From contig PUFA01000223.1 of NCBI GenBank assembly GCA_003508835.1, positions 930,001 through 994,000 on the forward strand: a stretch of 64,000 bases of DNA, read 5' to 3'. This document shows positions 11,990 to 23,300 of this stretch, in pieces; within the stretch, counting starts at the first letter, position 1; each line of letters opens with the position of its first letter. Origin of the DNA: Eonycteris spelaea (taxonomy: Eukaryota > Chordata > Mammalia > Chiroptera > Pteropodidae). The notes below the pieces were generated by a model. That model had not been told where the DNA came from, did no database searches, and saw nothing but the letters and a program-made list of their open reading frames with translations. The translations under genes and the position numbers were made by a program.

Positions 11990-12780
11990 CTCCGGACTCA
12001 GCATCCGTCGCCGTTGGCCTTGGGCGCCCTTTCGAACCGCCTGGGGAGCTTCTAGCGCTCCCGACGTGCAGGCCGCCCGTGACCCGCGGTCGGTCGGTGG
12101 CCCCGGTCTCTCGCTGTGGGCCCGTCCCAGTGGCCCTGGGCCGGACCCAGCGCCGACGACTGCCCGCAGGCCGGCCAGCTGCGGAGCCCTCTAGCCTTCG
12201 CCTCCCGTCGCGTAAATGGGAGGCTGGAGCTGGGGGGCGCCGACGCCTTCATCGCTTCCTTTCCTGGTCCCGGGATGTCAGAGGGACCACGGCCCAGCCT
12301 GGGCGGGGCGCAGAGCCGCCCTTAAACTCGGCTGGCACCGTGGGTCACGGGCTCGGAGCTGGCGGCGGCGGAGGGGGTGGCCTCCGCCCGGGTGCCTCCG
12401 AGAGCCGCAGTCGGGGCTCGGCCCGCAGCCGACTCGGACTAAAGGACGTCGGAGGCTGAGAACTACATCTCCCAGGAGGCCCCGCGGCTCTCCGGGCCAA
12501 GGCCCGCGGGCCTCTCAGACACCGCCCCCCGCGCCCCCGAGTCCTGCCGAGCGCCTCCGAGCGCCCCCGGCGCCGCCCGCGCCCTGCCCGCGCCCCGCCC
12601 GCGGCGCCCTCTCCGCGGCCCCTCCGGCTTCCGCGAGGCCGGCCTGGGCGGTCCAGGGACTCACCGGCGCTGGGCGACGCTGGCCGGAGCCCGCCGCCGG
12701 GTCGCCCGCCGAGGCCCGAGCCCAGAGCAGAGCTGCGGGAGGCGGGCGGCCGGCAGGTCAGGCAAAGCCTTGAAGACCGC
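11990..12780. promoter_or_regulatory. Orphan CpG island with ZNF143/THAP11-like motif
   Basis: High CpG density far from either neighbouring gene start. AACTACATCTCCCAGGAGGC at 12461-12480 closely resembles the ZNF143/THAP11 promoter motif (ACTACAANTCCCAGNNNGC). No TATA box or recognisable exon adjoins it. The open frames here lack any domain I recognise. It may start a non-coding transcript. Confidence 0.5.
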
Positions 12781-13719
12781 GCCTGGGGGCCAAGTCCAAG
12801 TTAAAGACGAGACGAGGGTGCCTGGACTCGGCCGGTGGGAAAGACGACACGACTTTGAAGTAGAGCTCATGGACTTGATGGAGTGGAAGTCGGCCGATAG
12901 AACAAGAAAGAAATGGAGGGTGACTTCTAGAGGTTTTTTTTGCCTAGTCATTGGGGTGCCGTGAAGTGGCAAAGACTGCGGCAGTGACCGCTTTTTGGGG
13001 TGAAATCAGTCGTGCTTTTTCTCTGGTCTGCGGTGCTTATCAGGCATCTAAGTGGAGACGTCGAGAAGACAGGATATAAGGAGGCCAAGAAGTTCCGACA
13101 GGGGCTTAGGATGGAGGCGTCCGGATGGGACAAGCCACATGCCCTACGGGATGGGGGCGGGGTGATGGGGGAGGCCTGCTGCCCACACTGGGAGGTTGGC
13201 AGGACAGAGTCATCTAGTAAAGGGGACTGAGGATGGCCCATAAGGTGGGACAACTTGGGAGTGGCTGTTCTTGAGTTTGAGAAGAGAGTTTCAGGACGGA
13301 GGGAGTGCTTCCCTGTAGGGGGGAGTACCCCGAAACTTAAAAACATGGCTGCTGGGTTCCGAAACATGGATGTCACAGGACATCTTGACCAAGGTTTCAG
13401 CGAAGGGTGGGAACATTATCCTGCCTGGAGAAGGAAAGGAAGGGAGTGAGAGGTGTGGAAGTGGAGCTAGTGAGTGTAGACATTGTATTTTGCTCTAAAG
13501 CAGAAAAATAAGGCAGAGGCTGGGGGCTCCCTGGCCAGGGAGGTGTTCCCTTTTTCCACATGGAGACGTCACATATTTGTGGGGTGATGAGAATGGTCGG
13601 GTAGGAGGTGAGATGACTGATGTGGTGGAGAGAGCAGAGTCAGAGAGGTCAGAGGGGACGGGTCCCATTGCCCACATGGGAGGACAGTGCCTGGGCAGAG
13701 GTGCAGGTGGGTGTGGTCG

Positions 13720-14190
13720 GCACAATCACGGCCCCCCAGAGAGCGGCACACCCTCATTCCCAGAACCTGTGAATATGTTACCTTACGCCCCAAAAGAGGC
13801 TCTGCAAATGGACCTCGAGACAGGGAGAGTATCCTGGATCATCCAGGTGGGCTCAGTGTAATCACAAAGGCCCCCCAAAAGTAGAAGGAAGAGGGACACA
13901 GAGAGGAGGGTCAGGAGGACATGGGGCTGTGGAAGAATCAGAAGGATGCAATGTTGCTGGCTTTGAAGGCGGAAGAAGGGGCCACCAGCCAAGGGCTGTG
14001 GGCAGCCTCTGAAGCAGAACAAAGAAGGTAAATAGAGTCACCTTGAATCCTCCGGAAAGGAAGCTTGATTTTACTCTAGGGAATCCTGCATCAGACTTCT
14101 AACCCACAGAACTGCCAGAGAACACATTTGTGGTGCTTTAAACCACCAAGTTTGTGGCAATTTATGGCAACCGCAGAAGGCGAATGCAGT
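13720..14190 (+). mobile_element. MaLR/MLT1-type solo LTR
   Basis: Includes 'gaacctgtgaatatgttacctta', ATCCTGGATCATCCAGGTGG, 'ggctcagtgtaatcacaaagg' and the terminal 'aaaccaccaagtttgtggcaattt', in consensus order. No internal region. Confidence 0.75.
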
Positions 14191-15447
14191 GAAGGATGAC
14201 AGTGTGGGATGGAGTTGTTCCAATGGCACCAGAGTTCATCACAGTGACCTTTGGGTGCTGCTGGGAGCCACAGAGGACCATGGTCTCACAGGTGGGACTA
14301 TTCATCTGTGTCCCTGTAGACACATCTTATAACCATCTCTGGGGCAATTAAAATAATCCCAGGAGTAACGCTTCCATCCTCTTGGGTCCTGCCTTATGGA
14401 TCTGCCTCCCCTTCTCCACCCCTTGATCAACTCATCCGGTCACTAAAATTAAGGTTCATCGGGCTAGAGCCCCGTGACTGAGATCTAGATTGAATCAGGG
14501 GAGCCAGCGTGAAACACACTCTTGGTGGCCAGGAACCACCTGGGGGCTTTGTAAAAGGGCTCTTGGGAAAAAAATGTTCTCCAAGCAAAGGCAGAGAGGG
14601 GACCCAGGTGTCAGTCCTAAAGTGTCACACCTCCCCCTGGGCCTAGGCCCTACCCATCCAAAGTGAGAAGAAGCTGCTTTGGGGTCCTGGAGCAGATGAG
14701 GCTGGGCTACCTGTGACAGTCAAGGCTGTTGACTGATCAGGTGAGCTGCAGGTCCCAACCCAGCCTGAGGGGGGAGTCTCCCCACACCCCAGCTGCTTAT
14801 GCCATCGCGCTCCTTCCAAGGCTTCTGACCTCCCGGGCCGGGGTTGACCTCCCTGCACGTCGCCTGCAGCCACGGCACTTTCACTTCAAGCTATGAACTG
14901 GGTGGGTCTCCTTGTCCCTGAAGTCACTGGAACTGGTGGAAACTCCCTCTTCAGTCCAGAAAAGTGACAACCTAACACAAGTGGACTGACATCATGCTCA
15001 TGGATCCTGACACAGGTTGGGTCTCTGTAGGAAACTTGCAAACCACGTGGCTGGCAATTAGACATTCGTTTATTCCCGGGAACTCAGGAAGCAGAGCGGT
15101 CCAGGGCAGGCTGTTTCCCTGCCGTTTGGTTACTCTGCAGACAAAGCCTGCACGATGACATCCATCTCCAGGCCGCACACAGTCCCAAGAGGAAGCGGGC
15201 CAGTTCCATCTGGAACTGCCCAGGAATTGGGAGAGGAAGCACTGTACATTCTGAGCCGTGCCCTGGTGACCCACCACCACCGCCATCACACTATGCGCTT
15301 TGCTGACAAAGGGTGAGAGGCTTTAAGAATACCCCTCAGCATTATTAGACACAGGAAAATGTGCTTAATTCAGTATTCATACATTTGCCACATTAATGAC
15401 ACATCATTTAGTAATACTTCAAAAGGGTAACTAACTCTCCAAAATCC

Positions 15448-15453
15448 TTTATT
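15448..15453 (-). other. HES6: Poly(A) signal AATAAA, probable HES6 3' end
   Basis: AATAAA on the minus strand about 570 nt past the conserved HES6 stop, giving a 3' UTR of plausible length. No other AATAAA lies between it and the stop. Confidence 0.6.
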
Positions 15454-16021
15454 TAATAGGTTGGAACATTCGATGATAACCTGATACACAAACTCAAGTG
15501 TGCTAAATGCAAGGTACATGGGAAGTCTCTCCCACAGCCGTGTGCAACGCTGCACCTGCCTCCCTTGTGTCCTGGCTGAAGTGGCAAGTTTAAACTTCTA
15601 CTCAGGACAAGGCTGCCAGGGCCTGAGGTCTCCCTCTGCGGGGACACTAGTGCTCAGCAAGGAGGAGAGGCTCAGCACCACTCTGGTCACCTCTGGCCCT
15701 CCTCTCCCCAACCCACACAGAGCCCGAGAAGGCTGGGACAGGCGAACCCCAGACAGCCCTGGTAGCTCTGTGGGATCCTTCCTGCCCTTTGTGGCTCCCA
15801 CCCTCCCCCCACCGGGCCATGGGTCCATAAAAGTTACTCCTTTAAGGAACAGGGCTAGGAGCCTGGCTGGGCATCCAAGGGCTGCTGGACTGGCACCCAC
15901 TGGAGAGAGCAGGGGCAGGCCTGGGGACATCTGGGATCTGGCCCACATCTAGAACTCAGCGAGGAGTGACTAGAGCATGAGATGGCCAAGCCCAACCCCA
16001 CAGGCCCTCAGCTGACATTGG
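15454..16021 (-). other. HES6: HES6 3' UTR (probable)
   Basis: From the conserved stop to the only nearby minus-strand AATAAA. No ORF with HES6 or other recognisable homology. Confidence 0.55.
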
Positions 16022-16448
16022 TCACCAAGGTCTCCAGACACTCTGGGGGCCCCGGGCAGCTATCAGGCTGCTCAGGGCCCCAGCACCGAGTCTGGCCCTT
16101 CTGCAAGGGCACGGCTCGGTTCAGCCTCAAGGGCCTCTTCCAGGTCGGAGTACATGTCGTCCCCGGGGCCCGGAGGGCTGGGCAGCGGGGACCCCAGGGG
16201 CCCTCCCGTGAGCCAGCCGCTTCGCCTAGGGGCTCCGGGAGGCCCGGCCAAGGCATCCTCCAGCAGATCCCGGAAGCTGCTGCCCTCGCGCAGCGGCATG
16301 GATTCCAGCAGGTGGTTCAGGAGCTCGGCGGGACGACGTGTGGTGTCGATGGCCTGGCACGTGGACACGAACGTGTGCACCTCATGCATGCATTGGATGT
16401 AGCCAGCGGCGAAGCGCTCGCTTGCTTCTGCCTGCAGCTGTTCGCGCC
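16022..16448 (-). CDS. HES6: HES6 exon 4 (Orange domain and WRPW), frameshifted near the end
   Basis: Acceptor GCGCAG, then GREQLQAEASERFAAGY and the Orange domain. As read the frame ends in a TGA at 16074-16072 after DSVLGP; one base further on, the next frame gives SVWRPW and the conserved TGA at 16024-16022. The loss is in the run GCTGGGGCCC. Confidence 0.93.
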
Positions 16449-17117
16449 CTGCGCGCGGGGATGGGGAAAAGAGAATCGCACCCTGTCCGGTGAGCCAGGA
16501 CTGCCCTGTCCTGGCCCGCGGGGACGGGGCTCACCGAGGCGATGCATGGGCGCGCCCTACTCGGGGGCGTGGGGGAGCCTCGGCCCCGACAGCACAGGGG
16601 CGCGGCGCGGGGAAGTCTTAGGTCGCGGGCAGGGGGCGGGCTGTGAGAACGCTCCCCGCGCCCCTACACCACTCACCGCGCGCCCGGCCCCGCAGGGCGC
16701 CTTGCACGCGCCGCACCGTCAGCTCCAATACCTCCGCGTTCTCTAGCTTGGCCTGCACCTGCGCTGGCGGGGGCGCCGGGTGGGAGGAGCGGTGAGGCCG
16801 GGCACCCGCCCACCCGCCTCCCGCTCGGCAGCCCCTGGGCGCCCACCCGCCTGCAGGCCTCACCTCGGGGCCCGCCAGCAGCAGTCGCAGCTCCTGCAGG
16901 CTCTCGTTGATCCGCGCGCGCCGCTTCTTCTCCACCAGGGGCTTCCGGGCCTGCGGAAGCCGAAGACTGAGCCCCCACCAACGCGGGCGCACTGCGCAGA
17001 CCCCTGTAAGCCCGCCCCCGGCCCTGGCCCACACCTTGCGGTCCCCCCGCGCCTCCCAGCGTCGGTCCTCATCCTCCCGGCCGCACGGTCCCGTCCAGAC
17101 GCGAGGAGTGGAGCCAT
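16022..17117 (-). CDS. HES6: HES6, bHLH-Orange transcriptional cofactor (whole coding span, four exons)
   Basis: Four exons, 17117-17035, 16950-16864, 16758-16677 and 16448-16022, joined by GT-AG introns of usual phases, give about 225 residues against 224 in human. Exon 2 and 3 encode the basic helix-loop-helix (ARKPLVEKKRRARINESLQE at its start); exon 4 carries the Orange domain (QCMHEVHTFVSTCQAID), a Pro/Gly-rich linker and the SVWRPW tail that recruits Groucho/TLE. HES6 is a nuclear factor that antagonises HES1 and promotes neuronal and muscle differentiation. As assembled there are two frameshifts: one base short near 17078-17083 in exon 1, before the bHLH, and one base short near 16077-16084 in exon 4, giving a TGA at 16074-16072 and losing WRPW. 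All splice sites are intact, so I treat HES6 as a functional gene with probable assembly errors. Confidence 0.95.
16677..16758 (-). CDS. HES6: HES6 exon 3 (helix 2)
   Basis: 82 nt; VQAKLENAEVLELTVRRVQG is essentially identical to human HES6 helix 2. Acceptor GCGCAG, donor GTGAGT. Intact. Confidence 0.95.
16864..16950 (-). CDS. HES6: HES6 exon 2 (basic region and helix 1)
   Basis: 87 nt, phase 0 at both ends, acceptor CCGCAG and donor GAG|GTGAGG. Encodes the basic region and helix 1 through RLLLAGPE. Intact. Confidence 0.95.
17035..17117 (-). CDS. HES6: HES6 exon 1 (coding part), frameshifted as assembled
   Basis: ATG at 17117; begins MAPLLASGRDRAA. Donor AAG|GTGTGG. The second half reads EDEDRRWEARGDRK only in the next frame, so one base is missing near 17078-17083 (GCGGCCGGGAGG). 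Length 83 nt where 84 is expected. Confidence 0.9.
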
Positions 17118-17234
17118 GACTCGCACAGTCTGGACCGCCGCGAGCGCCCTTAAGCGCATCCCGCTGCCCCTCCGGCCGCGCCGACGGCCGACTCGCTACA
17201 GTCCCGGTTCCCTCGCTTCTTCCGCCGACGGCGG

Positions 17235-17330
17235 CCCCGCCCCTTTTATAGCGCCTTATTTACATTTCAATGCACCGATTGGCCAACTGTGTTTGGAGTC
17301 GCCGGCCGGGAGGCGCGCCGCAGCCAATGG
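17235..17330 (-). promoter_or_regulatory. HES6: HES6 core promoter
   Basis: On the minus strand a TATAAAAG box lies at 17250-17243, followed by a GC box (CCCCGCCCC on plus, 17235-17243). CCAAT boxes lie upstream at 17282-17278 (minus) and 17324-17328 (plus orientation). Transcription should start near 17215-17220, giving a 5' UTR of about 100 nt before the ATG at 17117. The whole sits in a CpG island. Confidence 0.8.
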
Positions 17331-18428
17331 GAGCGGTGCGCTTTGTCTAGCCCCGCCGCCGGCGTCGACTGGCAGCTGGCGGGGCGTGGCCGACGGGCGT
17401 GGCCCCCAGCTCGGCCTCCGCGCGACCCCCGCTGGGGAGGCACCCGAGGAGGTGGTGACCCAGAGAGCTGCGGTTCGGGGTGCGCTTGTTTCCCTCCATA
17501 CCCCGAGCTAAGTCCCAGGTCAGTTGTGCTGATCCCTTTACTCATTGCTCAGTCGGTCGTTCACACCTGCTTCATTCACGGATGGTGCCTGCGGAGAGGA
17601 GCGCTGGGTGGGAGCGCGCCAGGTCCGGGGAAGGCGGGGCAGGGCCAGTCAAGTCCGCGGTCTCCAGACCTGCAGGGTCTGGACTGGGGTGGCTGTGGAG
17701 CCCCGGAGAGGTGCGGGCCCACGGCAGCGGAAGCATGCGCGTGGCGCCCTGCGGATCTTGCGGACCTTTGTGTTGGAACAGCGGAGGCCCTCGGCCGCCC
17801 TGCACCTACGCGGAGATCCCGCGGGGCGGGGTTCGCGGCCGGCCGGCATCGTTGCTCCTCCAGGCTCTCTGGTCGTCCCGCCACCCCTGCTCTTCCTCCC
17901 CTTGTCCGCCTCTCGCCCCCCTTAAGCTGCCTGTTCTTTCCTGGTCATCATCTGTCACCCCTGAACTCCCTCATTTTCTCCTAATACCCTCCGCTCATTC
18001 GGTCCCCCTTGACCTCCCTTTTCCCCCTCAGCCCACGCCCTCCCTTCCCAGCCGCCTCTTCCCCACCCGCGCGCCTTCCCCTGGTTCCCGCCCCCACCCA
18101 CCCTCCTTGCTACCTCCCACTCCTCTCCTCCCTGGTCCTCACCCCTGCTCGTCCGCCCTGGCCCCCTCTGCCAGGCTCCTTCGTTCCCCAGCCACGTCCC
18201 CATTCGGCTCCCTTCCCTCCCAGCACCCCCACCCCCGCCGCCAGGCTCGCGGAGGCCGCCGTCTGGACCCCGTAACTTGATGCCCGTGACAGTTGGCAGC
18301 TGCAGCGGCTTCAGCGGAGAAAAGCAGAAAAGCGGCGACCTCGCCAAGAGCGACAGGTGTTGGCCGCGCCTTTGTCTCTGCGGGCTTTGTCCGCGGGCGG
18401 GCAGCGGGCGCGTCTGTGTCGCCAGACG

Positions 18429-18478
18429 ACCGCCACCCCACTGCCACCCCACCGCCACCCCACTGCCACCCCCACTGC
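18429..18478. repeat. CCACCCCACTG minisatellite
   Basis: About four and a half imperfect 11-bp units of the type CGCCACCCCAC/TGCCACCCCAC. Confidence 0.85.
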
Positions 18479-19437
18479 GGCCGTCCATCTGCCGGCCCCG
18501 CCTCCCCGCGGGTGCGGTGCGTGGGCAGCGGGGCCGCGCCCTTGGGCAGCGCCCTGGGGACCCCTGTTCCAGGGGCCTGCGTCCGTCCAAGCAGCTGGGC
18601 AGAGCCGCAATGCCAAGATGCCCTCTGGCTTTTGCCTTCGGCCTGGAACACGCTCCGCGCTCTCCCGTCCCCCTTCGAGGGCTGTTTTGTCACTGTTCGG
18701 TCTCAGCTTCACTATTCATCTACCTGGTGGGCGCGCACCTGCCCCCAGTAGCGCCACACCCCTCGCCCAGCCCCCAACTGCTCACCCTGGATTCAAGTGG
18801 TCAGGTCTGGCCCGCAGCCTCCCGCCTGTGAGCCTCTCTGGTCGGGGTACGGTCTGACCCAGGACCCCCACGTAGCTGGTCTTGCAGAAACACCGGGTGG
18901 GTAGGGAAGGTCACAGGGTGTCCCAAGCCTGGCTGGGAGGCAGCATAGGAAGGGGACCCCTAGGGACTGCAGTGAGTGGGGGGCTAGGCCACAGGTACTG
19001 TCACCACCCACCCTGCCCCCTGCCCCCTGAGGATGGATCTGGCCCCCTCCAGGTGGCTGTTCATTTTGGGCTCCCATGGGAGGGACCTACGCAGGCAGGG
19101 TGAGGTCAACAAGAGGACGAAGGTCCTCGCAGCTCCTGGCCCTGTCACCCCCTGGGCGCCCCTCCTGCTGGTTCTCGCCGGTCCCTGCACTGCCTCTTGG
19201 CTGCTTCCTCGTGAGCGGGTGGAGACTTCCCCAGCCGGGCATCGCTCACCCGATGGGAGTGGACACCTCTCATCGCCCCTCAGTCTCCTCACGAGCTCTG
19301 AGACTCAACTGCCCTTCCCCCACTTCTGTGACAGATGAGGGGGGCTTGAGTGGTAGACCCCAAGTTGGCTGGTAACTTTATTCTTTTTTGCCATTTCAGA
19401 CATCACCTCAGGGGAGGAGACACCCCCTCCCTGCCCC

Positions 19438-19501
19438 TACACACACAAGCACGCACGCATGCACACGCACACACGCGCACGCATGCACACATGCATGCAC
19501 C
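19438..19501. repeat. Degenerate (CA)/(GCATGCAC) repeat
   Basis: Alternating CA, CG and GCATGC units, read directly. Confidence 0.85.
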
Positions 19502-21337
19502 TATGGTTAAGTTTGCATTCCTTTGAGAAATGGCAGTGTGGAGAAACTCTCAGTGCTCGCTCTCGTACTGATCCACACCTCTCGGTACCCGTTATGTTGC
19601 TTGCACAAGGCCAAACAGGTATTCTAGAATGTCCTCCACCAAAGGCAGTTCATGTTGGAACAGGGCAATGGGGCCCTGGGGCAGGCCTTGGGGAAAGGCC
19701 AACAGAACACCTGACTGGATGGCGTACTGAGTGTGGGCAGTGGAGGACTGATCATGGCAAATGATGCACGCAGAAAAACGAAGGCCACTAGGAACTCCAG
19801 GAAAACAAAAAGGCGCCCAAGAAGAGCGATGTGATCTTAGCACCGTGTCGGCTCAGCAGCCAATATTTCAGTCACAGCCCTGTCCATGGGGTGTTGGTGT
19901 TTAGAATCAACCTATAGAACAGGCAAGGAAGGCTTAATTATGGTTCCAGGACACAATACACAGTTGACTGTAAAAATGAAAGGGCGACACTTGCCAGGAG
20001 GAGGTGAGGGAGGGCTCGGGACCACAGCCTTGTCTTACATGGGGTGGGGGGCGTTGAGGAATGCCGTTTAGAGTTGAAAGGGCGAAATTAAGTTCTGGGA
20101 TATGCCTCAATGTGACTGAGTGTCTTTGGGAAAAAGCACAAAGACAGAGCAGGCTGTGTGCCTTGATTGGACTGGATGTTGCCTGAGGTCGCATCCTGAG
20201 GTCGGCCTCAGTTTCCCCTGGGAGGCCCACTGGCTGACCGACCAGCCTGGCCGCCTCCTCCCAGAAGCCTGGCTGCTCTGTCTCGAGGCTGCCAAGCCCT
20301 ACTCCCTCTGCGTGGCTTCCCTGAGCAGACCCCCATCCTGCCATTTGTCCCCCTACCTTCGAAGGTTACCCAACAGACTTCCTGAGCATTTGGGCCCTTT
20401 GGTCCCCTGAGATCCAGGAACAGAGGCCAGCAGAGGCTGGGCAGGGATGCGGTGGACACAGGAGGACCAGATAGTGGCAGGGGTGGCAGGCTATAAATCC
20501 CCAGGGAACAAAGGCACTGGGCAGCCTGTGAGTGTGTAGGCTTCTTGCAGGCCATCAGCCCAGGAGGCTCTGAGAATCTTTTAGTTTGTAAATAAGGAGG
20601 GGAGATGTGCCCTTGGGATTACGTGGTAAATAAAAATGCAATTAAGAGTCCCCAAAGAGACTCAGAAGTTCATTGAAACATCCATATCTGGCCATGTGGG
20701 GCCAGTTTGTAGAGGCCTCTGTGCTCACTGGAAGGACTCTGCCTTCTGTCCCCACCCCCCCATGCCCATGTCGCTTGGATTCAGGCCGCCAGGCCAGGAG
20801 GCAGAGTCAAGCCCTCCCTCCCAGTCAGGGAGCCTCTGGAAGGCTGGGGGCTCCATCCAGCAGCCGCCAGCCTCCCTGCTCTGACCCCGTGGTCCTTTAT
20901 GGCCTCGCCACTGTGGAAGGAAGGGCTGGACAGGTGGGGTGGGGCCAGATCGTGACAACCTGGGGAGCACACGAAGGGAACAGAGTAGGTGTCTGGGGTC
21001 ACCGCAGAGCGGGGAGCAGCTCCAGGGGCTGAGCGGAGCACCCCCCCCCACCTGCAACGAAGACCGAGGGAGAGCCGGATCATAGGGTTCGATTTATGCC
21101 CAGAAAGTTCAGTGGGCAGGGACCGCGGCAGCTGCAGCCCAGATGGAGGAGGCATGTGTCACTCAGGGAGGGAACAGCGGGCGGAACGCTGAGCAGGGGC
21201 AGATGGGAGGGGGCCTTTGTGACAGGGTCTCTGACGCAGACATCCTAGAGTTTTTCTTTAATCTTTTGAAAATCTCTGATCCCTATTCAGTTTTTCTTCT
21301 GTCACATTAAAAGTACATACAATAAAAATATACTTAC

Positions 21338-21343
21338 TTTATT
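21338..21343 (-). other. PER2: PER2 poly(A) signal AATAAA
   Basis: AATAAA on the minus strand about 1.8 kb past the PER2 stop. Cleavage is expected near 21315-21325. Confidence 0.7.
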
Positions 21344-21400
21344 TACCAATTTTCTAAAAGGCAAAAAAGTCATAAAAAGACACAAGCAGTCGAACAAACA

Positions 21401-21408
21401 TATTGCAC
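21401..21408 (-). promoter_or_regulatory. PER2: Candidate miR-25/32/92 site in PER2 3' UTR
   Basis: GTGCAATA on the minus strand matches the miR-25/32/92/363/367 seed, close to the transcript end where such sites tend to work. Confidence 0.4.
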
Positions 21409-21602
21409 TGGGTGGAGAAAGCTTGGTTTGTGCGTGAACAAACCACTTGTCCGGCAAGGCTTAACAGGTCGGTACCGACCCAGGGCTTATTTACATTTCT
21501 TCTTAGGAACACATTAAAAAGAAGGCTCAGTTTAAAATCGAGAGTTTCCATAATACCCGTGTAAGCACACTACCAAACCACAGAAGACAGGACGCGGCAC
21601 CG

Positions 21603-21610
21603 TGTAAACA
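21603..21610 (-). promoter_or_regulatory. PER2: Candidate miR-30 site in PER2 3' UTR
   Basis: TGTTTACA on the minus strand pairs with the full miR-30 seed. miR-30a has been reported to repress mammalian Per genes; the site itself is only a seed match. Confidence 0.45.
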
Positions 21611-23150
21611 GCTTCACCAAACGCGGCGACGTCAGCGCCTCAGCTCGGCCACGCTGCGCGCTGACGAGCTGCATAAATAACGAAGTAATGCTGGCGGCAA
21701 ACATTCAGACAGCAGAGGACGTTTTGGCAGTTGGTCTAAGTGACAAAAGTGTAACCTTCACTCCTGTTTAACCCCTCCCGACGTGGCTTCGGAGGCAGGA
21801 GGCAGCTGCCTCATCTCACCGCCACACACGCACTGCTCAAAGTCACGCTACTTTGTAAATGAAAAAATCCATTTAAACGGCGTTTCCTGTTTGAGTTTAT
21901 AAAAATAGGATTAATATTCAGGCATAAGATGGTTTCGCTATGAAAACGACTGGAACACGAGGAGACGTCGCCATCACCCGTTCTAGCAGCCACTTCCCCG
22001 CCGCAGGACGAGGACGAACCTGCTCCCTTCTGGCTCCCACGCTCGCTTTAGCAGTGGGACCTTCTCACTCAGTCCAGGGGCCAGGAACGTTGTCCCAGTC
22101 TTTGGGGCGTGTGATGCAGCATGAGGTTCAGCAAAAAGTGACACTAGGGGACGTCACCACAGAGACCAGGGGCTGCCCCGAGTGAGGTTGGGGCCATGGA
22201 GAGCGAGGGCCGCGGTCTCAGCCCGGGGTCGGGGATCCAGGGGGGCAACACGGCGCCACCTCTGCGGGCTCAGGGCGCGGCCGCTGCTCTGTGCCACGGC
22301 CGGGCTCGTGGCCGGGACGTGTCACCTGGAGGACCAACGCGACGGGGCCCGGAAGCGGGGGGCAGAGCCCGGGCTGCACACGGAAGCCACCGCAAGGAGA
22401 GGAACGACGCCAGTTTTGTCTACGTGGGGTCGCGGCCTGGAGGGGTCCGCGAGGGGCTGGGCGTGCTCGGCTGACAGCGCTGGTCACATGACCGCGAGGC
22501 TTCTTCAGTGCGGAGCAAGCGTTCCACGTTGTCACCGCACACGAAGGTGCGTCAGGCAGAAGCGCCTGCCGCACGGGCGGGAGCGAGGCTGCGGGCGCGC
22601 CACGTTTGGAAAGATTAGGAGGTGCTGTGAGCCCTGCCTGGCGTGTTTTCACGACACCGAGTCTGACTAGACGAGAATGCAGATGAGCAGCAGCCCCAGG
22701 GAGGACCGGACCCCCCGCTGTGCAGACGCACCCTGGGAAAGCTCCGGAAGGCTGGTGCCCTCCGCTGAGCCGCATGTGGTCACAGCCCGTGATGCCTCGG
22801 GACACCCCACTGGCCCGTGGACATTGGCGCGCTGGACAGAGGCTCCGTGCGGCCCCAGGACTTCGGCAAGCGTTCAGGCAGCCCCCCGACACAAAGGGGG
22901 TTCAGCCTTTCTCAGGTTACGTCACAAGAAGGCTGTCTTCCCCATAACCCAAAGTTCACATCAGTATTTTAAAATATAAAAATGTATTTCTTCCCAAACC
23001 CTTCCTACCCTCCACAGTTTTAAGTCACCCTTCAGAAAACTGTTTGTTTGTTTGTTTTGTCTAAAACAAGAAAAAGCCAACATAAGTGTACCCGCTATTT
23101 CATCCGAAACAAACGTGACTGTCCTCTCTTCCCACGGGGCAGGATGGGGG

Positions 23151-23300
23151 TTACGTCTGCACTCCGTTTTTGTGACTCAAGGGGGGTCCACTTTCCTCTT
23201 CTTTGGTGCCTGCCACTTCGCCAAGTCCCAGAGCAGGGCTGTCCTCCTCATATGGCACACAAATGTCACCTTTGCCCTTGCTTTCACAGTAAACACATTC
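23151..23300 (-). CDS. PER2: PER2 exon 23 (last coding exon)
   Basis: Acceptor TTAAG, then [20 protein letters not shown] and the stop TAA at 23153-23151. The Cys-X2-Cys belongs to the zinc-linked CRY-PER2 interface. Intact, phase 0 start. Confidence 0.95.
   Translation of the reverse strand, partial: ECVYCESKGKGDICVPYEEDSPALGLGEVAGTKEEESGPPLSHKNGVQT

Larger units (their letters stand above)
4060..15400. other. ILKAP-HES6 intergenic region
   Basis: No protein-coding gene was recognised. The region holds MaLR/MLT1-type LTRs, L1M and L2 3' ends, two LTR-like blocks near 9.7 and 10.9-11.3 kb, and an unexplained CpG island near 12-12.8 kb. The stretches 4740-5290 and 7040-7690 are pyrimidine-rich and resemble an old interspersed repeat that I cannot name with certainty. 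14190-15400 shows nothing distinctive. Confidence 0.65.
17450..21300. other. HES6-PER2 intergenic region
   Basis: GC-rich, pyrimidine-rich to about 18.7 kb. Holds a CCACC-type minisatellite at 18429-18478 and a purine-pyrimidine repeat at 19438-19501. No exon or domain recognised; the many open frames lack stop codons only because of base composition. Confidence 0.65.
21320..23150 (-). other. PER2: PER2 3' UTR
   Basis: From the stop at 23153-23151 to the poly(A) signal. It holds TGTTTACA at 21610-21603, an 8-mer match to the miR-30 seed, and GTGCAATA at 21408-21401, an 8-mer match to the miR-25/32/92 seed. The 22.2-22.9 kb part is unusually GC-rich for a 3' UTR. Confidence 0.7.

Noticed and set aside
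12216..12773. A 185-codon frame in the orphan CpG island
   Set aside because: Low-complexity Pro/Arg/Ala product with no homology I recognise; kept only as a possible promoter region.
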